Positions 6,925 through 12,857 of a DNA stretch of 12,857 nt are shown here, piece by piece; the first letter of the stretch is position 1; each line of letters begins with the position of its first letter. Made by a program: the position numbers and the translations under genes. The notes beneath the pieces are model-generated. The model was not told the DNA's origin and did not search any database. It saw nothing but the letters and a program-made list of their open reading frames with translations. Source of the stretch: JBBRUG01 sp038247995 (GTDB lineage Bacteria; Chloroflexota; Chloroflexia; Chloroflexales; Chloroflexaceae). Where the stretch lies: positions 1-12,857 of the forward strand of contig JBBRUG010000165.1 in the NCBI GenBank assembly GCA_038247995.1. Direction: 5' to 3'.

Positions 6925-7083
6925 CTAGCCGCCGAGACCACTGTTGATATCGCTGAACACCTCACTCACGCGCGAGCCGAGCAGGGTCAGGATGCCAATA
7001 ACAACAATAGCGATAAGTACCAGGATCAAAGCGTACTCGACGAGGCCCTGGCCCTCTTCCTTAGCAAAGAAGCTGCGAAGCAT
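6925..7083 (-). CDS. Flp-family type IVb pilin, first copy
   Basis: This is a 52-residue Flp-type pilin precursor, first of a tandem pair in transcription order. The leader is MLRSFFAKEEG with predicted cleavage after Gly11. The mature sequence starts QGLVEYALILVLIAIVVIGI, including Glu5 and Tyr6, and forms one membrane helix before processing. The ATG at 7083 is preceded by AAAGGAGGTG, an almost complete complement of the 16S 3' end, seven bases upstream, so this copy should be translated very efficiently. The CDS is about 95% identical to the downstream copy (8 differences in 159 bp, 6 of them silent), while the flanks are unrelated. A 35-codon small ORF ends 18 nt upstream, and the DegS-like kinase lies beyond it on the same strand. 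The assembly machinery must be encoded elsewhere. Confidence 0.9.
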   Translation of the reverse strand: MLRSFFAKEEGQGLVEYALILVLIAIVVIGILTLLGSRVSEVFSDINSGLGG

Positions 7084-7101
7084 TAATTTCACCTCCTTTC
7101 C

Positions 7102-7209
7102 TTAGTGGATGTAGCGTACATATTGGTGTACCCTATACGTCACAGTATAGGTCCCAGGGCGGATACCCTCAATAGTCACAAGGTACCGCCTCTTGGGAGT
7201 ACTAAGCAT
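7102..7209 (-). CDS. Possible 35-residue small protein or leader peptide upstream of the pilins
   Basis: An ATG at 7209 opens 35 codons ending in TAA at 7104-7102, 18 nt before the first pilin ATG. AAAGG lies four bases upstream of the start. The product is basic and rich in Tyr, Thr, Val and Arg (MLSTPKRRYLVTIEG at the start, RPGTYTVTYRV in the middle, HQYVRYIH at the end). It has no membrane helix and matches no family I recognise. The placement, in front of the pilins with the pilin ribosome binding site directly after its stop, fits a translated leader. Two inverted repeats overlap it (7132-7151 and 7180-7217), the second including its own ribosome binding site, so the region may instead be a structured non-coding leader. 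Coding status is uncertain. Confidence 0.4.
   Translation of the reverse strand: MLSTPKRRYLVTIEGIRPGTYTVTYRVHQYVRYIH
7132..7151. repeat. Inverted repeat CCTATAC/GTATAGG in the pilin leader
   Basis: CCTATAC (7132-7138) and GTATAGG (7145-7151) are perfect complements around a 6-nt spacer. The element lies within the 3' part of the small ORF, about 50 bp before the first pilin start. It could be an RNA hairpin or a dimeric operator. Confidence 0.5.
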
Positions 7210-7217
7210 AGTACCTT
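7180..7217. repeat. Inverted repeat AAGGTAC/GTACCTT around the small ORF start
   Basis: AAGGTAC (7180-7186) and GTACCTT (7211-7217) are perfect 7-bp complements 24 nt apart. In the - strand RNA the first arm holds the AAGG ribosome binding site of the small ORF and the second arm covers its codons 8-10, so pairing would hide the start. Confidence 0.4.
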
Positions 7218-7264
7218 TCATACTTCCAAAGGCCTTGATGAGAAAGCTGTCATACTTCAAAAGG
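7218..7264. repeat. 15-bp direct repeat pair upstream of the pilin genes
   Basis: TCATACTTCCAAAGG (7218-7232) and TCATACTTCAAAAGG (7250-7264) match at 14 of 15 positions and start 32 bp apart, close to three helical turns. They lie upstream of the small ORF and pilins, in AT-rich DNA, and look like tandem binding sites for a regulator. Confidence 0.5.
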
Positions 7265-7301
7265 GTATTTTAGGGCGCTATTATGCTTCATTAGTAATAC
7301 T

Positions 7302-7317
7302 ATATACTGTAGTATAT
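7302..7317. repeat. Palindrome ATATACT-GT-AGTATAT
   Basis: Perfect 7-bp arms (7302-7308 and 7311-7317) flank a 2-bp centre. It lies just beyond the kinase terminator and upstream of the pilin leader. It has the form of a dimeric repressor operator, and shares the TATAC/GTATA core with the inverted repeat at 7132-7151. Confidence 0.45.
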
Positions 7318-7328
7318 GAAACAAAACA

Positions 7329-7360
7329 CATGCGGAGCAAGACATAATCTGCTCCGCATG
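7329..7360 (-). terminator. Rho-independent terminator of the DegS-like kinase
   Basis: CATGCGGAGCA (7329-7339) and TGCTCCGCATG (7350-7360) form a perfect 11-bp stem with a 10-nt loop. On the - strand a T-rich stretch (TGTTTTGTTTC) follows directly. It is 37 bp after the kinase stop codon and separates the kinase from the pilin genes. Confidence 0.85.
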
Positions 7361-7397
7361 GATGTTCTGACAGGACTGTGTATATTTGTGTCTGGGC

Positions 7398-8465
7398 TTA
7401 CGGCAATGGAATTGTCGCCGCGATCCGTGTACCGCGCCCGATCGCGCTTTCGATGCCGAACTCGCCGCGCAACAACACCTCGACCTGCTGGCGCATTCCG
7501 GCAATCCCCATATTTTTACGCGCATTCTCGTCGGCGAGGGTCTCGGTAACGTGGAAGCCACTACCGTCGTCCTCGATCATGATCTGCAACGTATCACCCG
7601 AGGCATCGAGGAGCAGCCGGATCTGATTGGCGTTGGCATGGCGGGCGACATTATTCAGCGCTTCCTGTACAAAGCGGAAGATCGTCACCTCGTAATGGCT
7701 AGGCAGACGCTGCTCAACATTTTGCACCATCAGGTTGATTTCGAGATTACTCTTCTCACCAAACTGTGTTGCATAGCGACGCAGTGTCGGCACGAGGCCA
7801 AGATCATCCAGGGTCATTGGGCGCAGTTCAAAGATGAATTTGCGCGTGTCCTGGAGGGTTGTATTGATCGCCGTTTTAAGCCCGGTTAGTTCAGAGCGAG
7901 CTTGATCCAGGTCGCGATCGATCAGGCGTTGGCAGATCTCAGCACGTAGAACCAGGTTACTCATCGACTGAGCCGGGCCATCGTGCATCTGCAGCGAGAT
8001 GCGTAGGCGTTCACTTTCCCACGCCTGGATGATATTCCCAACCATTGTCTCGGTATCGAGCCCCGTATTATTGCTACGTGCACTCATGCCCGTTCCCATT
8101 ACTTCAACCATATCGTCGAGAAGATTCACGACTTCCGAAAGCTGGTTCTGACGATTGCGCAGCGCATCGCGGCGTACCTGCACCTGCTCGAGTTGCCCGC
8201 GCATAATTTGCAGCCGCATCTGCACTTCTTGCGCCGTGGTGTAAAAATTCTTGATCTCGTCTTTACTGTATTTGTCGAGGTTAACTTCCAGATCACGCAC
8301 ACGGTTCGAGACCGAGAGTTCACGCTGGGACAACTTCTCTACCTCAACAGTGCTCTGGCGTACGAGCACTTCGACTTCCTGGATCTCGCGACGATTGCGA
8401 TCCTGTTCCTCACGAAAGGTGTTACGCGTCGCTTCGAGCTTTTCCATTGTCTCTTCGCCGGCCAT
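7398..8465 (-). CDS. DegS-like cytoplasmic sensor histidine kinase (HisKA_3)
   Basis: This 355-residue soluble kinase of the NarL/DegS class would phosphorylate a LuxR-type response regulator. Residues 1-125 are a long charged coiled coil like the DegS sensor domain. The HisKA_3 region (about 150-220) contains SERLRISLQMHDGPAQ with His161, and FELRPMTLDDLGLVPTLR. The ATPase domain has FRFVQEALNNVARHA (Glu268, Asn272), EDDGSGF (298-304) and a G2-type NMGIAGM (318-324). No membrane helix is seen. The ATG at 8465 has GGAGAT six bases upstream. A good promoter lies at 8537-8565 and a terminator at 7329-7360, so it is a single-gene unit. No response regulator gene is adjacent, unlike degS-degU. 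Its closeness to the pilins suggests, but does not show, a role in surface adhesion or motility control. Confidence 0.92.
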   Translation of the reverse strand: MAGEETMEKLEATRNTFREEQDRNRREIQEVEVLVRQSTVEVEKLSQRELSVSNRVRDLEVNLDKYSKDEIKNFYTTAQEVQMRLQIMRGQLEQVQVRRDALRNRQNQLSEVVNLLDDMVEVMGTGMSARSNNTGLDTETMVGNIIQAWESERLRISLQMHDGPAQSMSNLVLRAEICQRLIDRDLDQARSELTGLKTAINTTLQDTRKFIFELRPMTLDDLGLVPTLRRYATQFGEKSNLEINLMVQNVEQRLPSHYEVTIFRFVQEALNNVARHANANQIRLLLDASGDTLQIMIEDDGSGFHVTETLADENARKNMGIAGMRQQVEVLLRGEFGIESAIGRGTRIAATIPLP

Positions 8466-8536
8466 AGGTTATCTCCAGATCAGCAGGCGGAAGCGTCCGC
8501 GTGCCCTAGCTGACACAGCACACGCACAGCCTCTGC

Positions 8537-8565
8537 ATTATAGGGCGGTCTGTACAGTGCCGCAA
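8537..8565 (-). promoter_or_regulatory. Sigma-70-type promoter of the DegS-like kinase
   Basis: On the - strand TTGCGG (8565-8560) is separated by 17 bp from a perfect TATAAT (8542-8537). It would start transcription near 8530, about 65 bp before the kinase ATG, inside the 112-bp gap after the sugar synthase. Confidence 0.65.
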
Positions 8566-8577
8566 CATTGTCGGCGT

Positions 8578-9339
8578 TTAGATCCAACCGAAACGCAAGC
8601 GCCAGACATTTACCAGGGCCTCGATCACGATTCGGCGCGACATTTTCGAGTTACCGACACGCCGATCGGGGAAAATGATCGGTACTTCGCCGATTGTGAA
8701 GCCGGCCCGACGTACTCGGTAGGCCATCTCGATCTGGAATGCGTAGCCATTCGAGCGCACCGCCCCAAGATCGATTGTTGCGAGAACACGCCGACGATAA
8801 CAGCGAAAGCCGCCGGTGCTGTCGGCAATGGGCAGGCCCAGAATGATGCCGGCGTAGATATTACCGCCGCGACTGATAATTCGCCGGATCAGCCCCCAGT
8901 CGGTCGTGCCTCCACCGGGCACATAGCGTGATCCGATCACCAGATCGTGGCCCTGTTCAGCTGCGGCGAGTAAGGTGGGGAGATAACGTGGATCGTGCGA
9001 GAAGTCGGCGTCCATCTCGAAGATATATTCGGCGCCTTCGGCCAACGCCTGACGGAATCCGGCAATATAGGCACTCCCCAGACCAAGTTTCCCTGCCCGC
9101 GAGAGCAACCCGATGCGTGGATCGTCACGACTCATAGCCGCAACCTGCGCCCCAGTGCCATCAGGTGAGGAGTCATCGACTACAAGCACCCGAAACCGCG
9201 ATTGAGCCAAGATTTGCGGAAGCAGTTGACCGATATTCTCGGCCTCGTTGTAAGTGGGTACAATAACAATGCAGTCGAGAGCCATTGGTTGAGCACCGGT
9301 CGTCATCAGTAATTGTGGGGGAGAGACGAGAGCGGTCAT
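8578..9339 (-). CDS. Dpm1-type polyprenyl-phosphate sugar (mannose) synthase, GT2
   Basis: This family-2 glycosyltransferase moves a sugar, typically mannose from GDP-mannose, onto polyprenyl phosphate at the cytoplasmic membrane face. The 253-residue protein has a GT-A fold with CIVIVPTYNEAENI (23-36), DDSSPDGTG (55-63), the metal-binding DAD (Asp110, Asp112) in FEMDADFSHDP, GSRYVPGGGTTDW (136-148), SRGGN (156-160), STGGFRCYRR (174-183) and FPDRRVGNSKMS, all typical of DPM synthases. No C-terminal membrane domain is present, as in the soluble catalytic class. The ATG at 9339 has GGAGG four bases upstream. An internal Met19 is a less supported start. The gene diverges from two GT-C-like membrane proteins that could use its lipid-linked product. 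The sugar could be glucose or another hexose; mannose is the best guess. Confidence 0.9.
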   Translation of the reverse strand: MTALVSPPQLLMTTGAQPMALDCIVIVPTYNEAENIGQLLPQILAQSRFRVLVVDDSSPDGTGAQVAAMSRDDPRIGLLSRAGKLGLGSAYIAGFRQALAEGAEYIFEMDADFSHDPRYLPTLLAAAEQGHDLVIGSRYVPGGGTTDWGLIRRIISRGGNIYAGIILGLPIADSTGGFRCYRRRVLATIDLGAVRSNGYAFQIEMAYRVRRAGFTIGEVPIIFPDRRVGNSKMSRRIVIEALVNVWRLRFGWI

Positions 9340-9367
9340 GGTGCCTCCAGCCGTCCTGATGGTAATA

Positions 9368-9386
9368 TATAATCACTATCATTATA
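9368..9386. promoter_or_regulatory. Face-to-face -10 elements between divergent genes
   Basis: TATAAT at 9368-9373 (+) and its complement ATTATA at 9381-9386 (TATAAT on -) form a perfect inverted repeat with a 7-bp spacer in the 131-bp region between the sugar synthase and the first GT-C-like gene. Each is a consensus -10 for one of the two genes, but neither has a good -35 17 bp away, so these are candidates only. Confidence 0.4.
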
Positions 9387-9470
9387 GAGGGTATAAGTGA
9401 CATCTGCATTACACGCATGATAAAACACTCGCTTTTGTTCCGTTTAATGCTGCCTTCCGCCGAGGTTCCC

Positions 9471-11036
9471 ATGGAACAAGTCTCATCGCCGCCAACGCAA
9501 ACTCGCGTTCGCACGTTACCCCACATTCGGATCGACCAACTCTGGGTGCTGCTCGCGATCTGCACAATTGGCGCCTTCATTAGCCTGCGCCCAACGCTGC
9601 CAAACGACTTCTGGTGGCATTTAAAAGCTGGTGAACTCGTAGCGACCGAGGGCATTCCAACCACTAACCGGTTTGCCTGGACACTACCCATCGACCATCC
9701 GTATGTCTATCAGAGCTGGCTCGGTGAATATCTCTTCTACCTCATTTATCAACTCGGAAGCTTTCCGCTCGTCGTATTTGCGCGCAACTTGTTAGGTACG
9801 CTTGCCTTCAGCCTGGTGGCGATCGAGACACACCAGCGCACTGGTTCTTGGCGCTGGGCCGCCGGTGCGACGCTGTTCGCAGCGGCGATGACGATGAACA
9901 ATCTGACTACGCGCACCCAGAACTGGTCGTGGGTGCCTTTCATTGCACTGTTCTTTCTCCTGAGCCGCTATGTGGAGGGCAAACTAGGGCCACGCTGGCT
10001 GATCGCTATGCCGCTGCTGATGATGTTCTGGGTGAACGCCCACGGCGCATTTGTGATGGGCCTGCTCATGGCAGGGGCATTTGCCGTCGGCGAGACATTG
10101 CGCCGACTATTGCGGCAGCCGCGGGCACTTACCTGGGCGCGCTTACGCGCGCTCTACCTGGGTTGCCTGGGGATGGGCGCGGCTACCGTAGTGAACCCGC
10201 TGGGCATTGGCGTGTTCACCTATTTGCGCACCATGCTCGGCGATTCGGCCAGCCAGAGTTTTATCATTGAGTGGCAGACGCCCAACCCGCGCGATCTGGT
10301 GGGAGCGATTTTCTACCTGGGCGTATTGGCGCTTATTGCCGCCTTCGCCTTCCAGCGCCGCCGCCCGACGATCACCGAAGTGATCCTCGTCTGCGGCCTG
10401 GCCTGGCAGGCGTTTGTCGGCGTACGCTATGTGGTCTGGTTCGGCATGGTGGCTATGCCACTAGCAGCGCAGGCGCTGGCGGCGCCACGTCCATTGTTCA
10501 GCACGGCTGGGGGCGCGATGCATGCGATCCGCCCGCGTGAGCGCGGCGCCGGGCCGGTGGGCAACCTGATCGCGGCAATGTTAATGGTGCTCATGCTCGT
10601 GCTCGTGCAGCCCTGGACAGCACACCGTTTGCCCTGGCCAGACGACATGCGCGCGCAGTATGCAGCCGTGCCCGGCGCGCCGCTGCTGTTTGCCGCCCCA
10701 ACGCCGGTGGGCGCCGTAGAACACCTACGCGCCGAGCCGTGCTCCGGCCTGCTCTTCAACGAAATGGGCTACGGCTCGTATATGGCCTGGGCGCTTTATC
10801 CTGCGGCACAGGCGTTTATCGACCCGCGCGTAGAACTCTACCCAGTGGCGCTCTGGGACGACTACATCGATCTCAACGCGGGGCGTAATGTGGCCGCGCA
10901 CCTCGCCAGTTACGACATTGGCTGTGTGCTGCTCGATGCACCAAAGCAGCCGCAATTAGCTGCGGCAATGGCAGCGCTCCCTGGATGGGCGCAGAGCTAC
11001 AGCGATGGGCAAAGCGAGGTCTGGCGACGTCAGTAA
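9471..11036 (+). CDS. Polytopic membrane protein, probable GT-C-type glycosyltransferase (copy 1)
   Basis: This 521-residue integral membrane protein has about 9-11 hydrophobic segments. The first outside loop after TM1 carries NDFWWHLKAGE with Asp46, and then YQSWLGEYL (80-88). Further motifs are FWVNAHGAF in the middle and, near the C-terminus, GYGSYMAW and FIDPRVELYP (about 432-459) in a soluble tail. An acidic residue in the first loop of a polytopic protein is typical of GT-C enzymes, which use polyprenyl-phosphate sugars. I cannot place it in a named family, and a function other than sugar transfer is possible. The frame opens at 9417, but the ATG at 9471 has GAGG five bases upstream and is preferred. 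It is followed after 67 nt by a clear paralog, and diverges from a Dpm1-type synthase. Confidence 0.8.
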   Translation: MEQVSSPPTQTRVRTLPHIRIDQLWVLLAICTIGAFISLRPTLPNDFWWHLKAGELVATEGIPTTNRFAWTLPIDHPYVYQSWLGEYLFYLIYQLGSFPLVVFARNLLGTLAFSLVAIETHQRTGSWRWAAGATLFAAAMTMNNLTTRTQNWSWVPFIALFFLLSRYVEGKLGPRWLIAMPLLMMFWVNAHGAFVMGLLMAGAFAVGETLRRLLRQPRALTWARLRALYLGCLGMGAATVVNPLGIGVFTYLRTMLGDSASQSFIIEWQTPNPRDLVGAIFYLGVLALIAAFAFQRRRPTITEVILVCGLAWQAFVGVRYVVWFGMVAMPLAAQALAAPRPLFSTAGGAMHAIRPRERGAGPVGNLIAAMLMVLMLVLVQPWTAHRLPWPDDMRAQYAAVPGAPLLFAAPTPVGAVEHLRAEPCSGLLFNEMGYGSYMAWALYPAAQAFIDPRVELYPVALWDDYIDLNAGRNVAAHLASYDIGCVLLDAPKQPQLAAAMAALPGWAQSYSDGQSEVWRRQ

Positions 11037-11103
11037 TCGGGCTCACAGTTCGCCGTTTACAGACCTTCAAGACGTATCGAAAGAACATGCTGAACAAATC
11101 ACT

Positions 11104-12639
11104 ATGACCCAACTTATGCGGCGACTGACGCTCGACAGTGTCTGGATTGGCGCAGTAGTGGTGTTCATCGCCCTACGCGCCTTGCTTACCCCCGCCCCAC
11201 CCCACGATCTCTGGTGGCATATGGCCACTGGTCGGCTGATCACCACCACCGGCGCAATTCCAACGGTTGACAGCTTCTCATACACTCAGGCCGGCGAAGT
11301 CTTTTATAATCAGAGTTGGCTGGCCCAATTGCTGATGTATGGCCTCTATCAATTGGGCGGTCTGGAACTAATGACCGTCTTCCAGGCAGTACTGCTGGCC
11401 GGCACATATGGGCTGTTACTCTGGTTTTGCATTCGGCGTACCGGCGCGATACGGCTGAGCGCTGCGATCATCCTGGGCATGACGATGCCCGCCAGTTTCG
11501 ACAACTGGACAATCCGCCCGCAGACGTATGCACTACCATTGTTTGTGATCTACCTGATCGTGCTGACGGAATGGCGCGCGGGACGGCGGGCAAGCCTCTG
11601 GCTGTTACCAGTGCTGGCAGCAATCTGGGTAAATCTGCACGGCTCGTTTGTGCTTGGCGGCGCATTGGTAGCGCTAGCCTTCATCGGTGAAATGATGAGC
11701 CGCCTGATCGGTAATTGGCGTGAAGCAAATGCCTGGGCGCAACGCCCAATTGGTGTCGCTGAAGATGTACTGACGCGCCCTGATCCGCCTAAACTCCCGC
11801 CGTTACGCGAACTGTTTATTACCGGCGTACTGGTGGGAACGGCCTGGTTGCTTAATCCCGGCGGCTTCCAGGTGATTGGGTATGTGCGTAATCTGATCGG
11901 CAGTTCACCAGTTACCCAGATCGTGACGGAATGGTCGCCAATGACCATCCGCGACCCGAACGGGGTAATCTTTTTTCTGTTTGTGACGATTGGCGTGGCG
12001 ATCCTAGCCTATGCCAAGCGCACGCCAAACCTAACGGAAATGCTCTGGACGGGAGCGTTTTTCTGGCTGGCGCTCAGCGCCGTGCGCAATAATATCTGGT
12101 TTACTGCTGTGGCGACGCCATTGTTCATTGTTCAGGCAGCCAGCATGCTGCCCAAAGCGCGCCTGGCGCGTTTCCAGGGGACACCGGTACTGAATGGCGC
12201 GATCCTCGCCCTGCTGAGCTTGTGCTTGCTGATCTGCCTGCCCTGGATCAAACCGGCCCTGGGCTTGCCGCCCGAACTCGGAGCACTCACCTCAAGCGAT
12301 ACACCGATCGCCGGGGTTGAAGCGTTACGCAGCGATCCGGCCCGCCCTGAACGGCTCTTCCACGACCTACCTTATGGCAGCTACTTGATCTGGGCCGCAC
12401 CGGAACAGTTGGTCTGGATCGACCCCCGTATCGAACTCTACCCGCTTGAGCAGTGGCGCCACTACCAGGCGCTCTCGACAGGGCAACGTACTGAAGAGTT
12501 ACTGACGCAGTACGCAATCGACGGACTGCTACTCAGCACCACCCAACAATCCGGGCTGGTGGAGTATGTGCGCGAGCACCCGGAGCAGTGGCCGATCCGC
12601 TATGAAGACGCGGACACGGTGTATGCGGTAAAGCGGTAG
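11104..12639 (+). CDS. Polytopic membrane protein, probable GT-C-type glycosyltransferase (copy 2)
   Basis: This 511-residue multispanning protein is paralogous to the preceding gene. Shared features in order: HDLWWHMATGRLI with Asp35 in the first loop, YNQSWLAQLL, IWVNLHGSFVLGG in the middle, LNPGGF, a TEWSP-RDPNG block, and in the C-terminal tail YGSYLIW and WIDPRIELYPLEQW. The frame can be extended back to an ATG at 11005 inside the upstream gene, but those residues are unlike the paralog. The ATG at 11104 gives a matching N-terminus, although no clear ribosome binding site is visible, so translation may depend on coupling to the upstream gene. The likely role is transfer of a lipid-linked sugar at the outer membrane face. 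The acceptor is unknown, and identification beyond GT-C-like is not possible from sequence alone. Confidence 0.8.
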   Translation: MTQLMRRLTLDSVWIGAVVVFIALRALLTPAPPHDLWWHMATGRLITTTGAIPTVDSFSYTQAGEVFYNQSWLAQLLMYGLYQLGGLELMTVFQAVLLAGTYGLLLWFCIRRTGAIRLSAAIILGMTMPASFDNWTIRPQTYALPLFVIYLIVLTEWRAGRRASLWLLPVLAAIWVNLHGSFVLGGALVALAFIGEMMSRLIGNWREANAWAQRPIGVAEDVLTRPDPPKLPPLRELFITGVLVGTAWLLNPGGFQVIGYVRNLIGSSPVTQIVTEWSPMTIRDPNGVIFFLFVTIGVAILAYAKRTPNLTEMLWTGAFFWLALSAVRNNIWFTAVATPLFIVQAASMLPKARLARFQGTPVLNGAILALLSLCLLICLPWIKPALGLPPELGALTSSDTPIAGVEALRSDPARPERLFHDLPYGSYLIWAAPEQLVWIDPRIELYPLEQWRHYQALSTGQRTEELLTQYAIDGLLLSTTQQSGLVEYVREHPEQWPIRYEDADTVYAVKR

Positions 12640-12781
12640 AGCGGTACAACTGGCACCGTACACATAGCGTCAGGCGTAGCGCATAGTATGTGATGACGTG
12701 GTGGCGGGCGGTCAGTGGCCTTGCAGGTGTAGGGTTTTTACAGGATCGCGTCCCAATGCGCTATTCCCCGCATCCCCCCAG

Positions 12782-12810
12782 CCCCCTGCTCCCTCACGTG
12801 GAGCAGGGGG
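12782..12810. repeat. C-rich palindromic (REP-like) repeat
   Basis: CCCCCTGCTCC (12782-12792) and GGAGCAGGGGG (12800-12810) form a perfect 11-bp stem with a 7-nt loop. It sits in the 218-nt non-coding end of the window. Such C-rich palindromes with CCCCCAGCCCCCT-type edges are dispersed many times in Chloroflexia genomes, from memory of those genomes. GCCCCGCTCCC at the right edge (12847-12857) may begin another copy. It could also end the GT-C operon, but there is no T tract. Confidence 0.6.
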
Positions 12811-12857
12811 AGCCGCCGCAGATTCGGCGTCCTGATGCTGTCGGAAGCCCCGCTCCC

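Noticed and set aside
7105..7347. 80-residue ORF on the + strand across the pilin leader
   Set aside because: It runs antisense through the small ORF, inverted repeats and the kinase terminator, has no ribosome binding site and shows no protein-like pattern.
7084..7397. Cyclic-di-GMP (GEMM) riboswitch before the pilin genes
   Set aside because: I looked for the conserved GCAAA-type and GACGCAAAGC segments and a tetraloop-receptor layout and found none; the leader has other inverted repeats instead.
12641..12692. Terminator after the second GT-C-like gene
   Set aside because: CACATA/TATGTG (12661-12692) and weaker complements can be paired only with bulges, and there is no T tract, so I do not call a terminator.
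1..12857. CRISPR array, tRNA, rRNA, insertion sequence or prophage genes
   Set aside because: No regularly spaced repeats of CRISPR length, no cloverleaf with CCA-type features, and no transposase, integrase or phage-like proteins were seen.

Overview
The window looks like chromosomal DNA from a moderately GC-rich bacterium, most likely a member of the Chloroflexota (Chloroflexia). This rests on gene content (fused diol-dehydratase subunits, DegS-type kinase beside very short Flp pilins, paralogous polytopic membrane proteins beside a Dpm1-type synthase) and on the intergenic DNA (heptanucleotide tandem repeats, a C-rich palindromic repeat). The assignment is by family resemblance only; there is no rRNA or other phylogenetic marker here.

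Layout. (1) Bases 2-1113, + strand: the end of a B12-dependent diol/glycerol dehydratase operon. The large and medium subunits are joined in one reading frame, followed by the small subunit, and the genes end at a hairpin terminator shared with the convergent gene. (2) Bases 1171-4982, - strand: a lipoprotein with FlgD/Ig-like domains, a MacB/FtsX-type ABC permease without an ATPase gene next to it, and a sensor histidine kinase 12 nt after the permease. (3) Bases 5134-6579, - strand: a 14-TM DHA2 drug exporter whose last codons lie in heptanucleotide repeat DNA. (4) Bases 6645-7397, - strand: two nearly identical 52-residue Flp-type (type IVb) pilin genes in tandem with their terminator, preceded by a 35-codon small ORF and a leader with direct and inverted repeats. 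(5) Bases 7398-8465, - strand: a DegS-like cytoplasmic sensor kinase with its own promoter and terminator. (6) Bases 8578-9339, - strand: a Dpm1-type polyprenyl-phosphate sugar synthase. It diverges from (7) two paralogous polytopic membrane proteins (9471-11036 and 11104-12639, + strand) that look like GT-C glycosyltransferases. (8) The right edge carries a palindromic repeat of the dispersed REP-like kind.

How the parts may work together. The dehydratase subunits form one enzyme turning 1,2-diols or glycerol into aldehydes. The Dpm1-like enzyme would make the lipid-linked sugar that GT-C enzymes usually consume, so genes 8578-12639 form a plausible surface glycosylation unit. The DegS-like kinase sits directly upstream of the pilin leader and could control it, but no response regulator is present for either kinase. 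The most unusual stretch is the pilin locus: a CDS-limited duplication, a palindrome covering the second pilin's ribosome binding site, an unannotated small ORF, and several symmetric elements in about 300 bp of leader.
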